NCBI GenBank assembly: GCA_019137255.1
Contig: WPDH01000027.1
Location: forward strand, 186,001-250,000
DNA from: Corinectria fuckeliana
Taxonomy: Eukaryota > Ascomycota > Sordariomycetes > Hypocreales > Nectriaceae
Direction: 5' to 3'
Length of the DNA: 64,000 nt
Part shown: one piece after another, positions 1 through 10,600 of the stretch
Numbering within the stretch: position 1 is the stretch's first letter
Layout: each line of letters begins with the position of its first letter
Notes under the pieces: model-generated
The model's database searches: none
What the model was told of the DNA's origin: nothing
What the model saw: the letters and a program-made list of their open reading frames with translations, nothing else
Program-made: the position numbers and the translations under genes

Positions 1-1706
1 TCTCCAGCTACGACTCCGAAGATGGTGCCGTCCTCCGCAACATCGACGCCTGCCGTGCCATCGCCTCTACCGTCCAGACCTCCCTCGGCCCCTACGGCCG
101 CAACAAGGTCGTTATTAACCACCTGCAGAAGATGATCCTCACCTCGGACGCTGCCACTATCCTCCGTGAACTCGACGTCGTCCACCCTGCTGCAAAGCTC
201 CTCGTCATGGCCTCTCAGCAACAAGAGGCCGAGATGGGCGACGCCACGAACTTCGTCATCGTCCTCGCCGGCGAGCTGCTCCGAAAGGCCGAGGACCTGC
301 TGCGCATGGGTCTCAAGGCCGCTGATATTGTCATCGGCTACGAGAAGGCCCAAAAGTTCGCCCTCGACACTCTCGAGGAGCTCGTTGTCGACAAGGTCGA
401 GGATATCCGTGATCAGGAAGAGCTCAGCAAGGCCATCAGCACCGTCATTGCCAGCAAGCAGAACGGAAACGAGGATTTCCTTGCCGACCTCGTCTCCGAG
501 GCCGTACTTGCCGTTCTTCCTAAGAACCCCGCCAACTTCAACGTCGACAACATCCGCGTCGTCAAGATCATGGGCGGAAGCCTGGACCAGAGCAGAGTCG
601 TCAAGGGCATGGTCTTCCCCAAGGAGCCCCACGGCTCCGTCAAGAAGGCTAAGCACGCCAAGGTCGGTGTGTACACGTGCCCCATCGATACCAGCCAGAC
701 CGAGACCAAGGGAACCGTCCTCTTGCACAACGCCAAGGAGATGATGGACTTCACCAAGGGCGAGGAGTCTCAGCTTGAGGCCACCATCAAGGAGCTCTAC
801 GACTCTGGCCTGCGCGTCGTGGTCTGCGGCGACCGTGTCGGGGACCTGGCCTTGCATTACCTCAACCGCTTTGGCATCCTGTGCCTCCGAATCCTCAGCA
901 AGTTTGAGCTCCGAAGAGTTTGCCGCGTTGTCGGAGCTACCCCCCTTGCCCGATTAGGTGCTCCCATGCCCGATGAGATGGGCAGCATCGACGTCATCGA
1001 GACTCTCGAGATTGGTGGCGACCGAGTGACTGTGTTCCGACAGGAGGATGAGGTTACCAGGACTGCTACCTTGGTCCTGCGTGGTGCTACCCAGAACCAC
1101 CTCGACGACATCGAACGAGCTGTTGACGACGGCGTCAACGTTGTGAAGGCCATCACAAGGGACCCCCGGCTTGTTCCCGGCGCCGGTGCCACGGAGATTG
1201 AGCTAGTTGAGAGGATACAGGCCCACGGTGAGAAGACTCCCGGTCTTAGCCAATACGCCATCAAGAAATACGGTGAGGCCTTCGAGGTAGTGCCTCGTCT
1301 CATTGCCGAGAGCGCCGGTCTGGATGCCACCGAGGTTCTGAGCAGGCTGTACGCTTCTCACCACAACAGCGAGGACTGGGACACTGGTGTCGATATCGAC
1401 GTAAGCTGCATGCTCTGTGCCTAACTTCGGAAACCATGTTCTAACTGAAAACTCCAGAACGACGATAACACCGGCACTCTGGACGCCAAGGACGAAGGCA
1501 TCCTCGATCTGCTCGTCTCCAAGAACTGGGCTATCAGGCTCGCTACTGAGGCTGCCCGAACAGTCCTCTCCGTCGACCAGATCATCGTGGCACGACAGGC
1601 CGGTGGGCCAAAGCCCCCGGGCCCCAACCCTGTATGTTACAACCCGTAATTTCACCATTCGGTCGTCGTTGCTAACCGCTATTCGCAGAACTGGGATGAG
1701 GACTGA
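1..1706 (+). CDS. cct8: T-complex protein 1 subunit theta (CCT8), 5' truncated by window edge
   Basis: Subunit of the cytosolic TRiC/CCT chaperonin, the two-ring ATPase that folds actin, tubulin and WD40 proteins. The coding frame is already open at base 3. Exons are 3-1400, 1458-1631 and 1689-1706; the introns (57 nt each) begin GTAAGC and GTATGT, end CAG, and carry CTAAC-like branch sites. 529 residues are visible; family members have about 550, so only some 20 N-terminal residues lie before the window. Family signatures seen: TSLGPYGRNKVVI near the start, the nucleotide-site motif GDATNFVIVLAGELL (theta subunits have GDATN where other subunits have GDGTN), GDRVGDLALHYLNR in the apical part, and GAGATEIEL. 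The C-terminus reads RQAGGPKPPGPNPNWDED. It converges on the next gene, leaving a 1.0 kb spacer. Identification is secure. Confidence 0.97.
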
Positions 1707-2721
1707 TTTATGACCGAACATGGAAAAGGGGTGATCAAGGGGAACGGCTCAGTGCCCAAATCCCCGCGGCCCGGATGATTAGATATCGCCAATAAGGCGG
1801 TATATGCATGTGAAGGCGGATAGTTGCAAAGAAAAATGTACACGGCGTGCAACAGAGTTGCTACGCCCATTGCCTAGAGTACCAACGCGACCTAGGGATT
1901 CCTTAAGAGAATACACCCAGGGTCACCCATGGTCACCAAGTAATACCACATACCGTTATACCAGCACACGGTGTACTCAAGTCATCGTTAAGCTAAGAGG
2001 CCTTCCATTGCCACGACGGGTAGGATCCTCAACAAAAGGTTGACTGAATGATGAGATGAGGAAGTTTGCAGGTTTAACTCGTAAATTCTTAAACGTTGCG
2101 CATGTCTAGCTAGCCAGGGAAAAAGAGATACATAGCGAACGTGTATATATGTGCATCGATCAAGACCATCCGGCACGAGAATTATATATAATGCAAGGGA
2201 AAAATTCAGCAACCGGGATTATACCAGTGGTGTATGGGTATACCAAAAAAGCGCAGGAAAGGGGTCCAACAAGAAAACTAGAGTTCCCTTGACGTGCGTG
2301 ACCTCGTCTCAGAACGCCCTTCCTTCCAACGGATACGAGGCTTGCATAAGGCAGATTGAGGGTGAACGGATCTTTATAGACAGACAGGCAAATGGACGTT
2401 CGAACAACAAACCAAGCAGGTAGAAGCAAAAGATGATATACGAGATGCGCCCGACTAGGCAAGGGTATTTGCTCAAATTCCCGAAAGAGACGCCGTTGAA
2501 AAGGGTAGATAGTCTATGATGACGTGGTATCAATGTCCAAATAAGCAGAACAAGCGCGTGCGTCAAACGCCGCATAAAGTGCAGTTATAGAAGGGGACAT
2601 GGGAAACGTCCAAGAATCGAGGTCGTTAGGGGTCGTAAACCAAGCCAGAAAACCAGACGCCAACCGTTACCGTGCCGAAGAATGATGCTAGAGAAAGCCA
2701 GTCAAAAGGGCGAGAAAGCCC
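1707..2721. other. Intergenic spacer between convergent genes
   Basis: About 1.0 kb holding the 3' ends of two convergent genes. No frame in it looks protein-like, and I see no RNA gene or repeat beyond short AT-rich tracts such as the TATATAT runs near 2140-2195. Confidence 0.6.
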
Positions 2722-5700
2722 TTACGCCTCCTCCATAATGCCAACTTCGCCGCCGCCATCCTCGCGCCATTCACGGCTCCTCTCCGTAAGGCGCTTGACA
2801 CCTCCGACACGAGCCGCCCAGAGACCCTCTATCGGGGTGCGGAAGGTGAAGGCCCGCTGTGAGCTAATGACGCCAATCGCTTGCAGCACGGCCTTGCGAC
2901 TGTCCCGGCTGAAGACGGCAGGGTGGTTGATCCACTCAAGACTGCTCTCGAGCTCCGAGTCCAAGGCACTGACGGTGGTGGCATCAATGCCAACGCCAAG
3001 ACTCAGGCCATCGTTGGAGCGGCTGCGAGCGATCTGCGTGGAAGGGAAGCCGTGGGCGCCAGAGGATGTCGCCGACGCTGGCGGGGACGGACTGTGCTTG
3101 CCGTCGGGGGTGGTTGATAGACCAGGCGATCCATCGTTTCCGGGGTGAGGTGTAGAAGGCGTCGATCTGTTGTTGTTCATGGGAGGGATCGGAGGAAGAC
3201 CGCCCTTTCCGAGCCCCTTCAAAATTGAACGGGTCTCGTTCAGGAGAGTGTGAGCACGGTCGTGCTGGCCGCGGCTTACCAGCGTAAGAGCTCGGGTAAG
3301 CATATCGGAGGTAAGCAGTTCCATGCGACGCTGGACAATGCTGGGGTGCGGTGGAATGGGCGGCGAATTCTGCCACGGCTTCTTTGAGCTCGAAGTGGCT
3401 GGCAGCATAGTGATAGCTAGCAGGGATGGCCGGGGCATGTGCGTGACCGTTCCATCGCGCAGGATGTCGCCCCAAGTGAGGTCTGCCTGGATTAAAGGAA
3501 CCTCCTCGACCGAAACTGTTCTGTCGCCGTCGTTGTCCATCGACCCGCCTAGGGCCTCGAGACCCGAGACGATATTGTCCCATGGGTCTTGGGGAAGTTG
3601 CTCCTGAGACGAGTTGTCGGGGAGGATGACCAGTTGGACAAGAATGTCACGCTTGTCGCCGAACCGAAGGTCACCAAGCGAGGCTTCTGCATCGCGTCCA
3701 GCGGCTCGCTTGGTTATCTGTAGCGCACCGCTGATTTTGTGAAACTTGGCCGGCGAGCCCTCAGGTAGCTTGAGCTTGAGCTTGACGTTCTGGTGGGACA
3801 GGGTCTGTATGCTACCAAGACAGCCTGCAAGGCATTCCCGCAGCATCATCCAGTCCTTGACGTACGTGTACGACGCTTTGGTCCTGGTGGACAGCTCAAT
3901 CATAGTATCGGGCTTGTGGGTCATCCCGAGGCCAAAAGAGTGAATGGAAATCTTGGCAGCTTCGGCTCTCGAGACAACAAAATCGACACTGTCAGCATCC
4001 GAGGTGGACGCGTCGCTGATCAGCATGATAGACGCAATCGGGTTGTTGTGCTTCCGCTGCATGAGTAGGTCCATGGCAACGTTCGCGCCCTCGACCACAT
4101 CGGCACGGTGGCTCTTCTGGCCGACAGGCTTGATCGAGGACAGGACGTTGCTCCAGCCCGGCCAAGCCTTGGTGGTCATGCCGACGATGGGAACGCCACC
4201 ACCTCCCGATCCAAAGGTGACCAGACCCATGCGGTCTCGCTCTCCAAGGGTGTTGACCATGAATTTCAAGGCGTCGCGGACAAGGTTGATCTTAACGCCC
4301 TGCATCGACGAAGAGATGGGAACAACAATAACAACATCAATGGGAACATGGATGGAGTTCAGCATCGGACTCTTGGGGAAGTTGGTGTACTCGGTAGGAG
4401 CAGTAGTCGCAGACCGGGCACCGCCCCAGGAGGAAGGCACTGAGGAGACTCTCTGAGGCCGTGAGCGTTGCCAGTCGAGCTCCTCGTCCGTCTCCGATGC
4501 TTCTCCACGATCAAAATCAGGTGTCCGTCCAGGTGAGGTCTCGACGGCATTCAGATCCACGAGGGCCTGTTGCCACAACTTGAGCTGGTTCCGGTTCTCA
4601 AATCGGAGGTGGAACTGGGGCAACTCAGCAACAGATAGGCTTAGAGTGAGGACGTTTTCGTCGATCGTTCCAGTCTCGGCCACCTCGTTCAGGTGCTTCT
4701 TGATAAGAATGGATCCCTTCAAAGTGCATCGTGTCGTTTTGCGGGGCGCGCCATTCTCGTCCCATTGTTGTGTCAGTTGAGCGGGGAGCTTCTTCTCCTT
4801 CACGCAGATGAGCATCTCGGCGAACAGGAAGCATTCCAGCTCCTGCCATGATACCTTATCCTTGCCAACTCGGAGAGTGCCGTACAGCCTGAGCTTTCCA
4901 AATCTGGACGTTGTTAGCTAACGCGTCTGCTTCAGGGTCACCAATATGAGGACAACTCTACGACTTACCGACTAAAGTCTAGGCCATGCCAATTATCCAC
5001 GCGGCTGCGTAGGCTCTCCGTCATTTCCTCCAACACCTCCGTCGACTCATAGGGAAAGAACCGTGGCGCGCTGCGAGCAGGAGACGGCGGACGACCACCA
5101 AAAGCCTCCTCAGCGCGGCTGACACTAGGCGTGAGCTGCGTAGCTGGTACGCCTAAGTCTTCGGGGTCGGGTCTCCACTTGTTGTCGGGTACCTCAACGG
5201 TGACTAGGCAAGTGAGGGTCTGCTGTAGTCGCGAGCGATTCATTGTAGGGAATTCCGAGCGAACAGTGACGATCGGCGCTGGAATAGGATTGCGGGTAAT
5301 AGGCCGAGGGCTTGCAGGCGTCGTCTCCATGGCTTGAACATCGTAGTCGTGTCGCCGGTGAGGGCCGCTCTGTGTCGTCTCGGGATATCCTCCGGATGAG
5401 GCTACTCCAGTAGCCTCGCTGTCACTACGGGCATGGCGTGAAGGCCCATATCGTTCTGATGATGGCGCCTCCCGGCTGTCTCTGAGGCCGCGCGTGGCAC
5501 TGTCCCGGCCGCTAGGGGGCTGTTGTTGTTGTTGTTGTTGTTGCTGCTGTTGCTGCTGCTGCTGTTGTTGCTGTTGTTGCATGTGCCGTCTTTGAGTGCT
5601 CTCGAGGCTCGGTGGGCGCACCGTCTGGTTGTCCCAAGGCGTGGCCGTGGGAGTCGGTGATAGAGCTGATCTGGAGTCGATGTTGACGGACCGCACAATG

Positions 5701-6445
5701 TTGCTGATTTTCTCTGCATCTGGATTAGAAACTGGTGTGTGTCTGATCATATGTCCAGACGGCATACCAATATCAATGACGTTGCCACCTCGACTGGTGT
5801 CCAAATGCAAGGGCGCATCACATGCTGGGCAATATTGCGATTCGAATTCGCGTATGAACTCGTAGAAGCATGCCTCATGAGAAACGTGGGAGCATGAGAA
5901 TTGAAGAATCCGTTCTCCACGTAAAGTATGTTCGAGCGGCTCCTCGCACACAGCGCATTCACTACCCACGAAAGTCCGCTCTCGTCGAGAGCGGCTTCTA
6001 TCTGTGTTGGTCGCCATCACGTTGTTATCGATCCCACCAACGCGGCGCGAGTTGTTGCTCAGTCCTGATTTTACCGAAATAGCTGATGAGTTCGATCCCT
6101 GGCCGTATGTTTGAATAGATCCGGCTTGAATTGATCGACCTATCGAGGGGATGTTAGTAGCGGTTTGATAGAGTAGTCACCGACGCCTCGCGCAAATTGC
6201 TATTCCCAGAGGATCCAGTGAGGGTGCGAAGACGAAGCAAACATACCTTTCTCTGGAAAGGTAGGCACATCAGTGAAGGACCGAGATCCTGTGCCAGTCT
6301 CAGGGCGTCCGCCGCTAGATTTGGAGGCGCGGGAGCCGATTAAACCGAGATTTTGAAGATTCGAGGTGAAGCTTTTGTTGTCGGTCAAGAACTTGTTCGG
6401 AGATTGCGCGCCGTAACCCTGGTTCTTCTTATTTCGACGGAACAT
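2722..6445 (-). CDS. RING-H2 / PH-like / von Willebrand A domain protein (Ste5/Far1-like architecture)
   Basis: Exons on the minus strand are 6445-6247, 6139-4969 and 4903-2722, giving 1183 residues. Both introns are GT-AG with a CTAAC-type branch site, and they join in frame (codon G split 1/2; codon R split 2/1). The start is MFRRNKKNQGYG at 6445. Order of parts: a basic Ser-rich N-terminus; a RING-H2 finger at about 128-177 (CAVC...FSCSHVSHEAC...YCPAC); a disordered stretch with 20 consecutive Gln at 5520-5579; a PH-like domain at about 455-570 (FGKLRLYGTLRVGKD, ECFLFAEMLICVKEKK); a vWA domain at about 643-830 (VVIVVPISSSM, LVTFGSGGGG, IMLISDAST); and a long Ser/Pro-rich tail. Yeast Ste5 and Far1, MAPK pheromone-pathway scaffolds, carry RING-H2, PH and vWA-like modules in this order. 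Function here is inferred from architecture only. A RING E3 ligase role is also possible. Intron positions are well supported. Confidence 0.88.
5520..5579 (-). repeat. Polyglutamine-coding CAA/CAG tract (20 codons)
   Basis: Twenty consecutive glutamine codons, CAA and CAG mixed, lie in the disordered linker between the RING finger and the PH-like region of the RING-PH-vWA gene. Mixed codons make it less slippage-prone than a pure repeat, but length variation between strains is still likely. Confidence 0.95.
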
Positions 6446-7610
6446 TTACGTAGACAACGTGTATCGTGGGGTATTCGTGGTGGATGGCGCTGTGGCGCAC
6501 AGGAGGGTCCGGTAAAGATAGCGTGCTAGATGAGGGATGATTGCATAGCAGTATTGACAATGTGCGTTTGCGCAGCGGGTCGGAACAGTCGCGAGTTCGA
6601 AATAGGGGTTGGATCTAGGCGTCGTTGTGAGAAACTAGCAACTGAGTGGGAGTGGGAACAAGATCGTGTTTCGAAAGATGGTGCGGGCGATGGGAATTAG
6701 ACAGGAGGCGGGGATGGCCTGTGCATGATGATGCCAGATCCAAGAGTCACCCTAGCTCAACGAGAATGCACTCTGAACATGGCAAACGCAAGTGCAGGGG
6801 CAAACGCAAGGAGGCCGGGTAATGGGAGTAGTAGGTTTCTAGGAGACGCGGGAATGATCGCTGGGGTTTGCGACGCAAGATGCAGTGTGATGCGATGCGA
6901 TGCGACTCTACGCACCTAGTTTCGTTGCGCCGTCTCGGCCAATCGTTTCGTCGGGGATTGAGTATCGGATTTGGTTGGTAGTAGTCGGCACAGCCGTCGA
7001 AAACCCTCTTTCGAATTGCTGGGAATAGAAGTGTGAAGAAGAGAGAAATCAAGTATTGCCAAGGGGTTGTCGCGGACGGGTCGGTGAGAATTGGGCGTGT
7101 CAAGGATGCGGTCGGCTTCAGATCGCAAAGTTGGGTTGCGTTACGCTGGACTCCGATGCTATTTGCTTTTTTAGCACGATGCGCTGTCTTCCATCCCAGG
7201 CCATTCACTTACTGCTGGAGGTGTTGCCTCAATAATTATCCCCTACCGGCAGAAGCAGCCACAATTGTCGTACCACGATACGTCGTCAGGCGAGTTCTTT
7301 GCTTTTTAGGAGTCGCGGGCTCGTCCGATGAAGAATTGTTCGTAGGGCAGAACCGTGGGGGGCTGTCGTCTATCGTGCGCGCCGTACGGCCTGTCGTTTT
7401 TTGTCTTTGCTTCGTGTATGACTGCCTTCTTGACTGACTGAATGAAAGACGGAGGGAGTCGAGGTGATACGAAGAGAGGAATGAAGGAGAGAGGGGGGAG
7501 GGGGGAGGAGAGCGAAAGAGAGGCGTGGTAGATGGCCGGGGAGTACTGAGAGTCAAAGAGAGGCTAAAACCAGAGGGAGGAGCGGGCGGAGCGGGCCAGG
7601 GCGACTTTTA
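6446..7610 (-). promoter_or_regulatory. Upstream region of the RING-PH-vWA gene
   Basis: About 1.1 kb upstream of the ATG at 6445. The stretch 7440-7560 is strongly purine-rich on the plus strand, so pyrimidine-rich in the direction of the gene, as is usual around fungal transcription starts. No protein-like frame is seen. Extent and start site are inferred. Confidence 0.45.
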
Positions 7611-10600
7611 ATTGTTCTTCGTTTTCATTTACACCGTACGACCGGGCCCTCGTACTCCAATACTTTTAGTGCACAGTTTCTCTCCTCTCCGGTTCTTAGC
7701 AGCAAGTCCGGCTTGTTGGTGCTTGTCCCGGTGCTTGGTAGGAGCTTTGGTGCTAGGTACATACTCAGAACGCTCTCGCCTGGGCCGTGGCCCATCAGTG
7801 CTCGCAAGGGTGCGACGTCCAGCTGGGCAGCTCACAACTATGCCACTGGGGTGCTCATTATGGCTGCTGGGGGTCGGGTGGACCCTTGCTGGCGGCATTA
7901 TGTAGCGACTTGCAGGGCTCCACAGGCGGCCCCCGGAACAGACCTACCCATCCATGGATCCAAAGCTTTGGTCCGTCTCCCCAGGGACGTCTCCAGGGGC
8001 GCCGCAACAGTCTCCCAAAGTGCGAAGCTTTAGGTTCCTGAGAAGTCAGCCAACCTCCTACCAAATTAGGTAGGCAGTCGCAGGGCTCGGTAGATCATCA
8101 AGTGCCGCATGCTGCAGGTATCTTCAACAGTCCCCTCAACGTACGGTACGGTACATTGATCTAGCAGTTAGTAGGTAGGTAGCCAATATCTCTCATCCCC
8201 TGAATCCAACAACCACGCCACGCCAGTCCTGGGATGGAAGTCATCAAGCCAGGGCCGGGGCCGCGCTAGGATCAGGCCTTTAGAGAAAACTCCCAGCGCT
8301 CAAGCTAGCGTGCATGGCAGTGCCACCGAGCAGTCAATGCGGCGTGGACCAGACAGAGGTGCTGTGGGGCGCATCCCAGAATTGTTAATGGACATCCTCA
8401 TCCCGCCCCTGTGAATCCAGACCAAAAACTGGAGGTTCTTCCAAGGGTCTAGGGCTTTTTCCAGGGGCATTCTGTGGGCTTTTGTGACCCGCCTGAGCGT
8501 CCAGGCAACTCAGCCGGGACCATTTCACGTGGCTGCAACGGGACCATCACTGATCATCCCCTTAACTCTCCAGGTGGGCAACGGCTCGGCTCCCCAATCC
8601 AATGTTGGCCGCTTCTGCAGGTCTGCACCTCTGCACCTCTGTTTGTATGTGGCAGTCAGCTTCCTTGAAGCCCCTCCGGCCCAGTGGGTCGTGGAGTTGT
8701 GGTGTCGACAGCACGACCTACTACGTACTATGTACGGCACAGCAAACCGCTACCACGGCACTAAGGCAAGACACAGACAGAGTGTCTGTCTCAGTTTAGA
8801 CGACTGAACACGATCGCTCGGATCGGTGTGAGATGTCACGCCGCGTTCTGCAGCCGTCGCCTTAACTTGACGTCGTGAAGATGGAATACCTCTCATCCAA
8901 GCGGGACGTACGAGAGAGGTCGCAGGAGATGCGGCCAGTGGAGGAATGAATGATGCCCATCGCATTTGTATTAATATGACTTGCACTTCCCCACGACAGG
9001 ACTTGTCTGCTAGCTGTATCATGTGCAGCACTCGTAATGCGCTCTGGGACGGGCCGTGTGGATGGAACAATGGAAGAACGCGTCCAGAATCCCTCGGGTT
9101 CCTCCACCAGCCAACTTTCACACATCCTCAACCCGGCTCAGTCGGCCAAACCCGCCTTGCCGCACCTCCTCCCAGCGTTTTCCCTATTGTCTCAAGCAAG
9201 CACTTTGGCTCAAGCACCTTTGTCTCAGTACGACCTCGGCCTCTTCCAGTGGGGCACCCATGGCCAACGCTCAAGATCGGCGGGCTCCTTAGGGAAGGCC
9301 CTTGAAGCCGCGGGTGAAGCACGTACGGATACGTACGAGGTACGAAGTACATGCTGCAGTCAATCCTTCACCAGCCCCGTGTTTCATTCTTATACATACA
9401 TATGGCAGAGGGTCCCGCATGTGCCCCCCCCCCCGCGTCCAGATCTGTTGACTTGTTCCACGTCTGAAATGTAAGAGATGCTCACAGCTTCCACACCCCT
9501 GTCCAGGATCGGGACGCTGACGAGCCGACAATTGGATCGAGTCACTGCAGAGGAAACAAAAACTGCATTACATACTTCGTACAAGCCCATTTCTGAAAGG
9601 CGGGTGGGCGGATAAGGACCCATCCTCGCTTATGCACCAGACTAACTAACGTACGTGGTAGCTCGCTCATGACCAGTGCAATGCAAACCCCTCAGGTTCG
9701 CTCCGACCCCTGCGAGATCGAGCACTTGCTGAGGCGGGCTGAGCAGTGGGTGGCCACCGCGGACGATGACAGCATCTTGCAACGGCTTGAGCAGGAAGCC
9801 CATCCAGTGCATCGTGGAAGGCCTCTCTACGTTGGAGAGTTAGAGTCGAAAAATGAATGAAGGTGAGACAGGCTCCCCAGCGTGTCAGGGGTCTGTGAAG
9901 GCAAATCCGGTGCCTTTCTGAAACAGAACAACCTCCAAATGGTCGTTGGCTTCGGCCCCCCCGCTCCCAGACAGGTCGATGATGATAGTATCCATCTCTA
10001 TAGCACCTAGTGGGTATTGGCATATGAAGTGAGCACAGGGTAAGGCTGCTACCTACCTAGGTAACAGCAAAGAGCACAAAGTCCAATCGCCATAAGTCAC
10101 CTACCGATAGCATCTCTGTCTCGAAGACTACGGCTCCAATGCGTGGCTAACCGCAAGCGCGTTGATAGTGCGGCTGTCGAGTGAACCGTCCATGTGCTAG
10201 CCATGACTCCGGACAGGGACAGGATCAAATCAGGCCGTGAGGAAAGGAGGCGGGTAGCCAGATAGCTGCTACTGTAACCACCCATGCGGATGGGAACCGG
10301 GATAACCGCTGTCGAGATGCACGCAACCTCTCAATTCTTGACTCTCGTTGTAGCATGTCGGACCATTATGAACAGGGCTGTCTCATCAGATGCTGTGAAG
10401 CACTGCGCCTCTTCGACTGCCGCAGGAGTCAACCGTATAATGGTAAACTCTGTCTCTAAGGCAGGGACTGTCACTCACATGTTCAAGATCGCCGTATCCG
10501 TGCCCGTGGAACGAACCGTGAGCCACGGCTCGCGGGCAGGCGGCCTGAAAGAAAGGTACCAGTGAGTAATTCTCTGGGCAACACCTACCTACTACCTAAG

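Noticed and set aside
5720..6020. Treating the RING part and the vWA part as two separate genes
   Set aside because: A GT-AG intron (4968-4904) joins them in frame and restores a continuous PH-like domain, and another intron adds the N-terminal exon at 6445.
6085..6105. B-box-like GAGTTCGATCCC
   Set aside because: It lies within exon 2 of the RING-PH-vWA gene and has no A-box partner.
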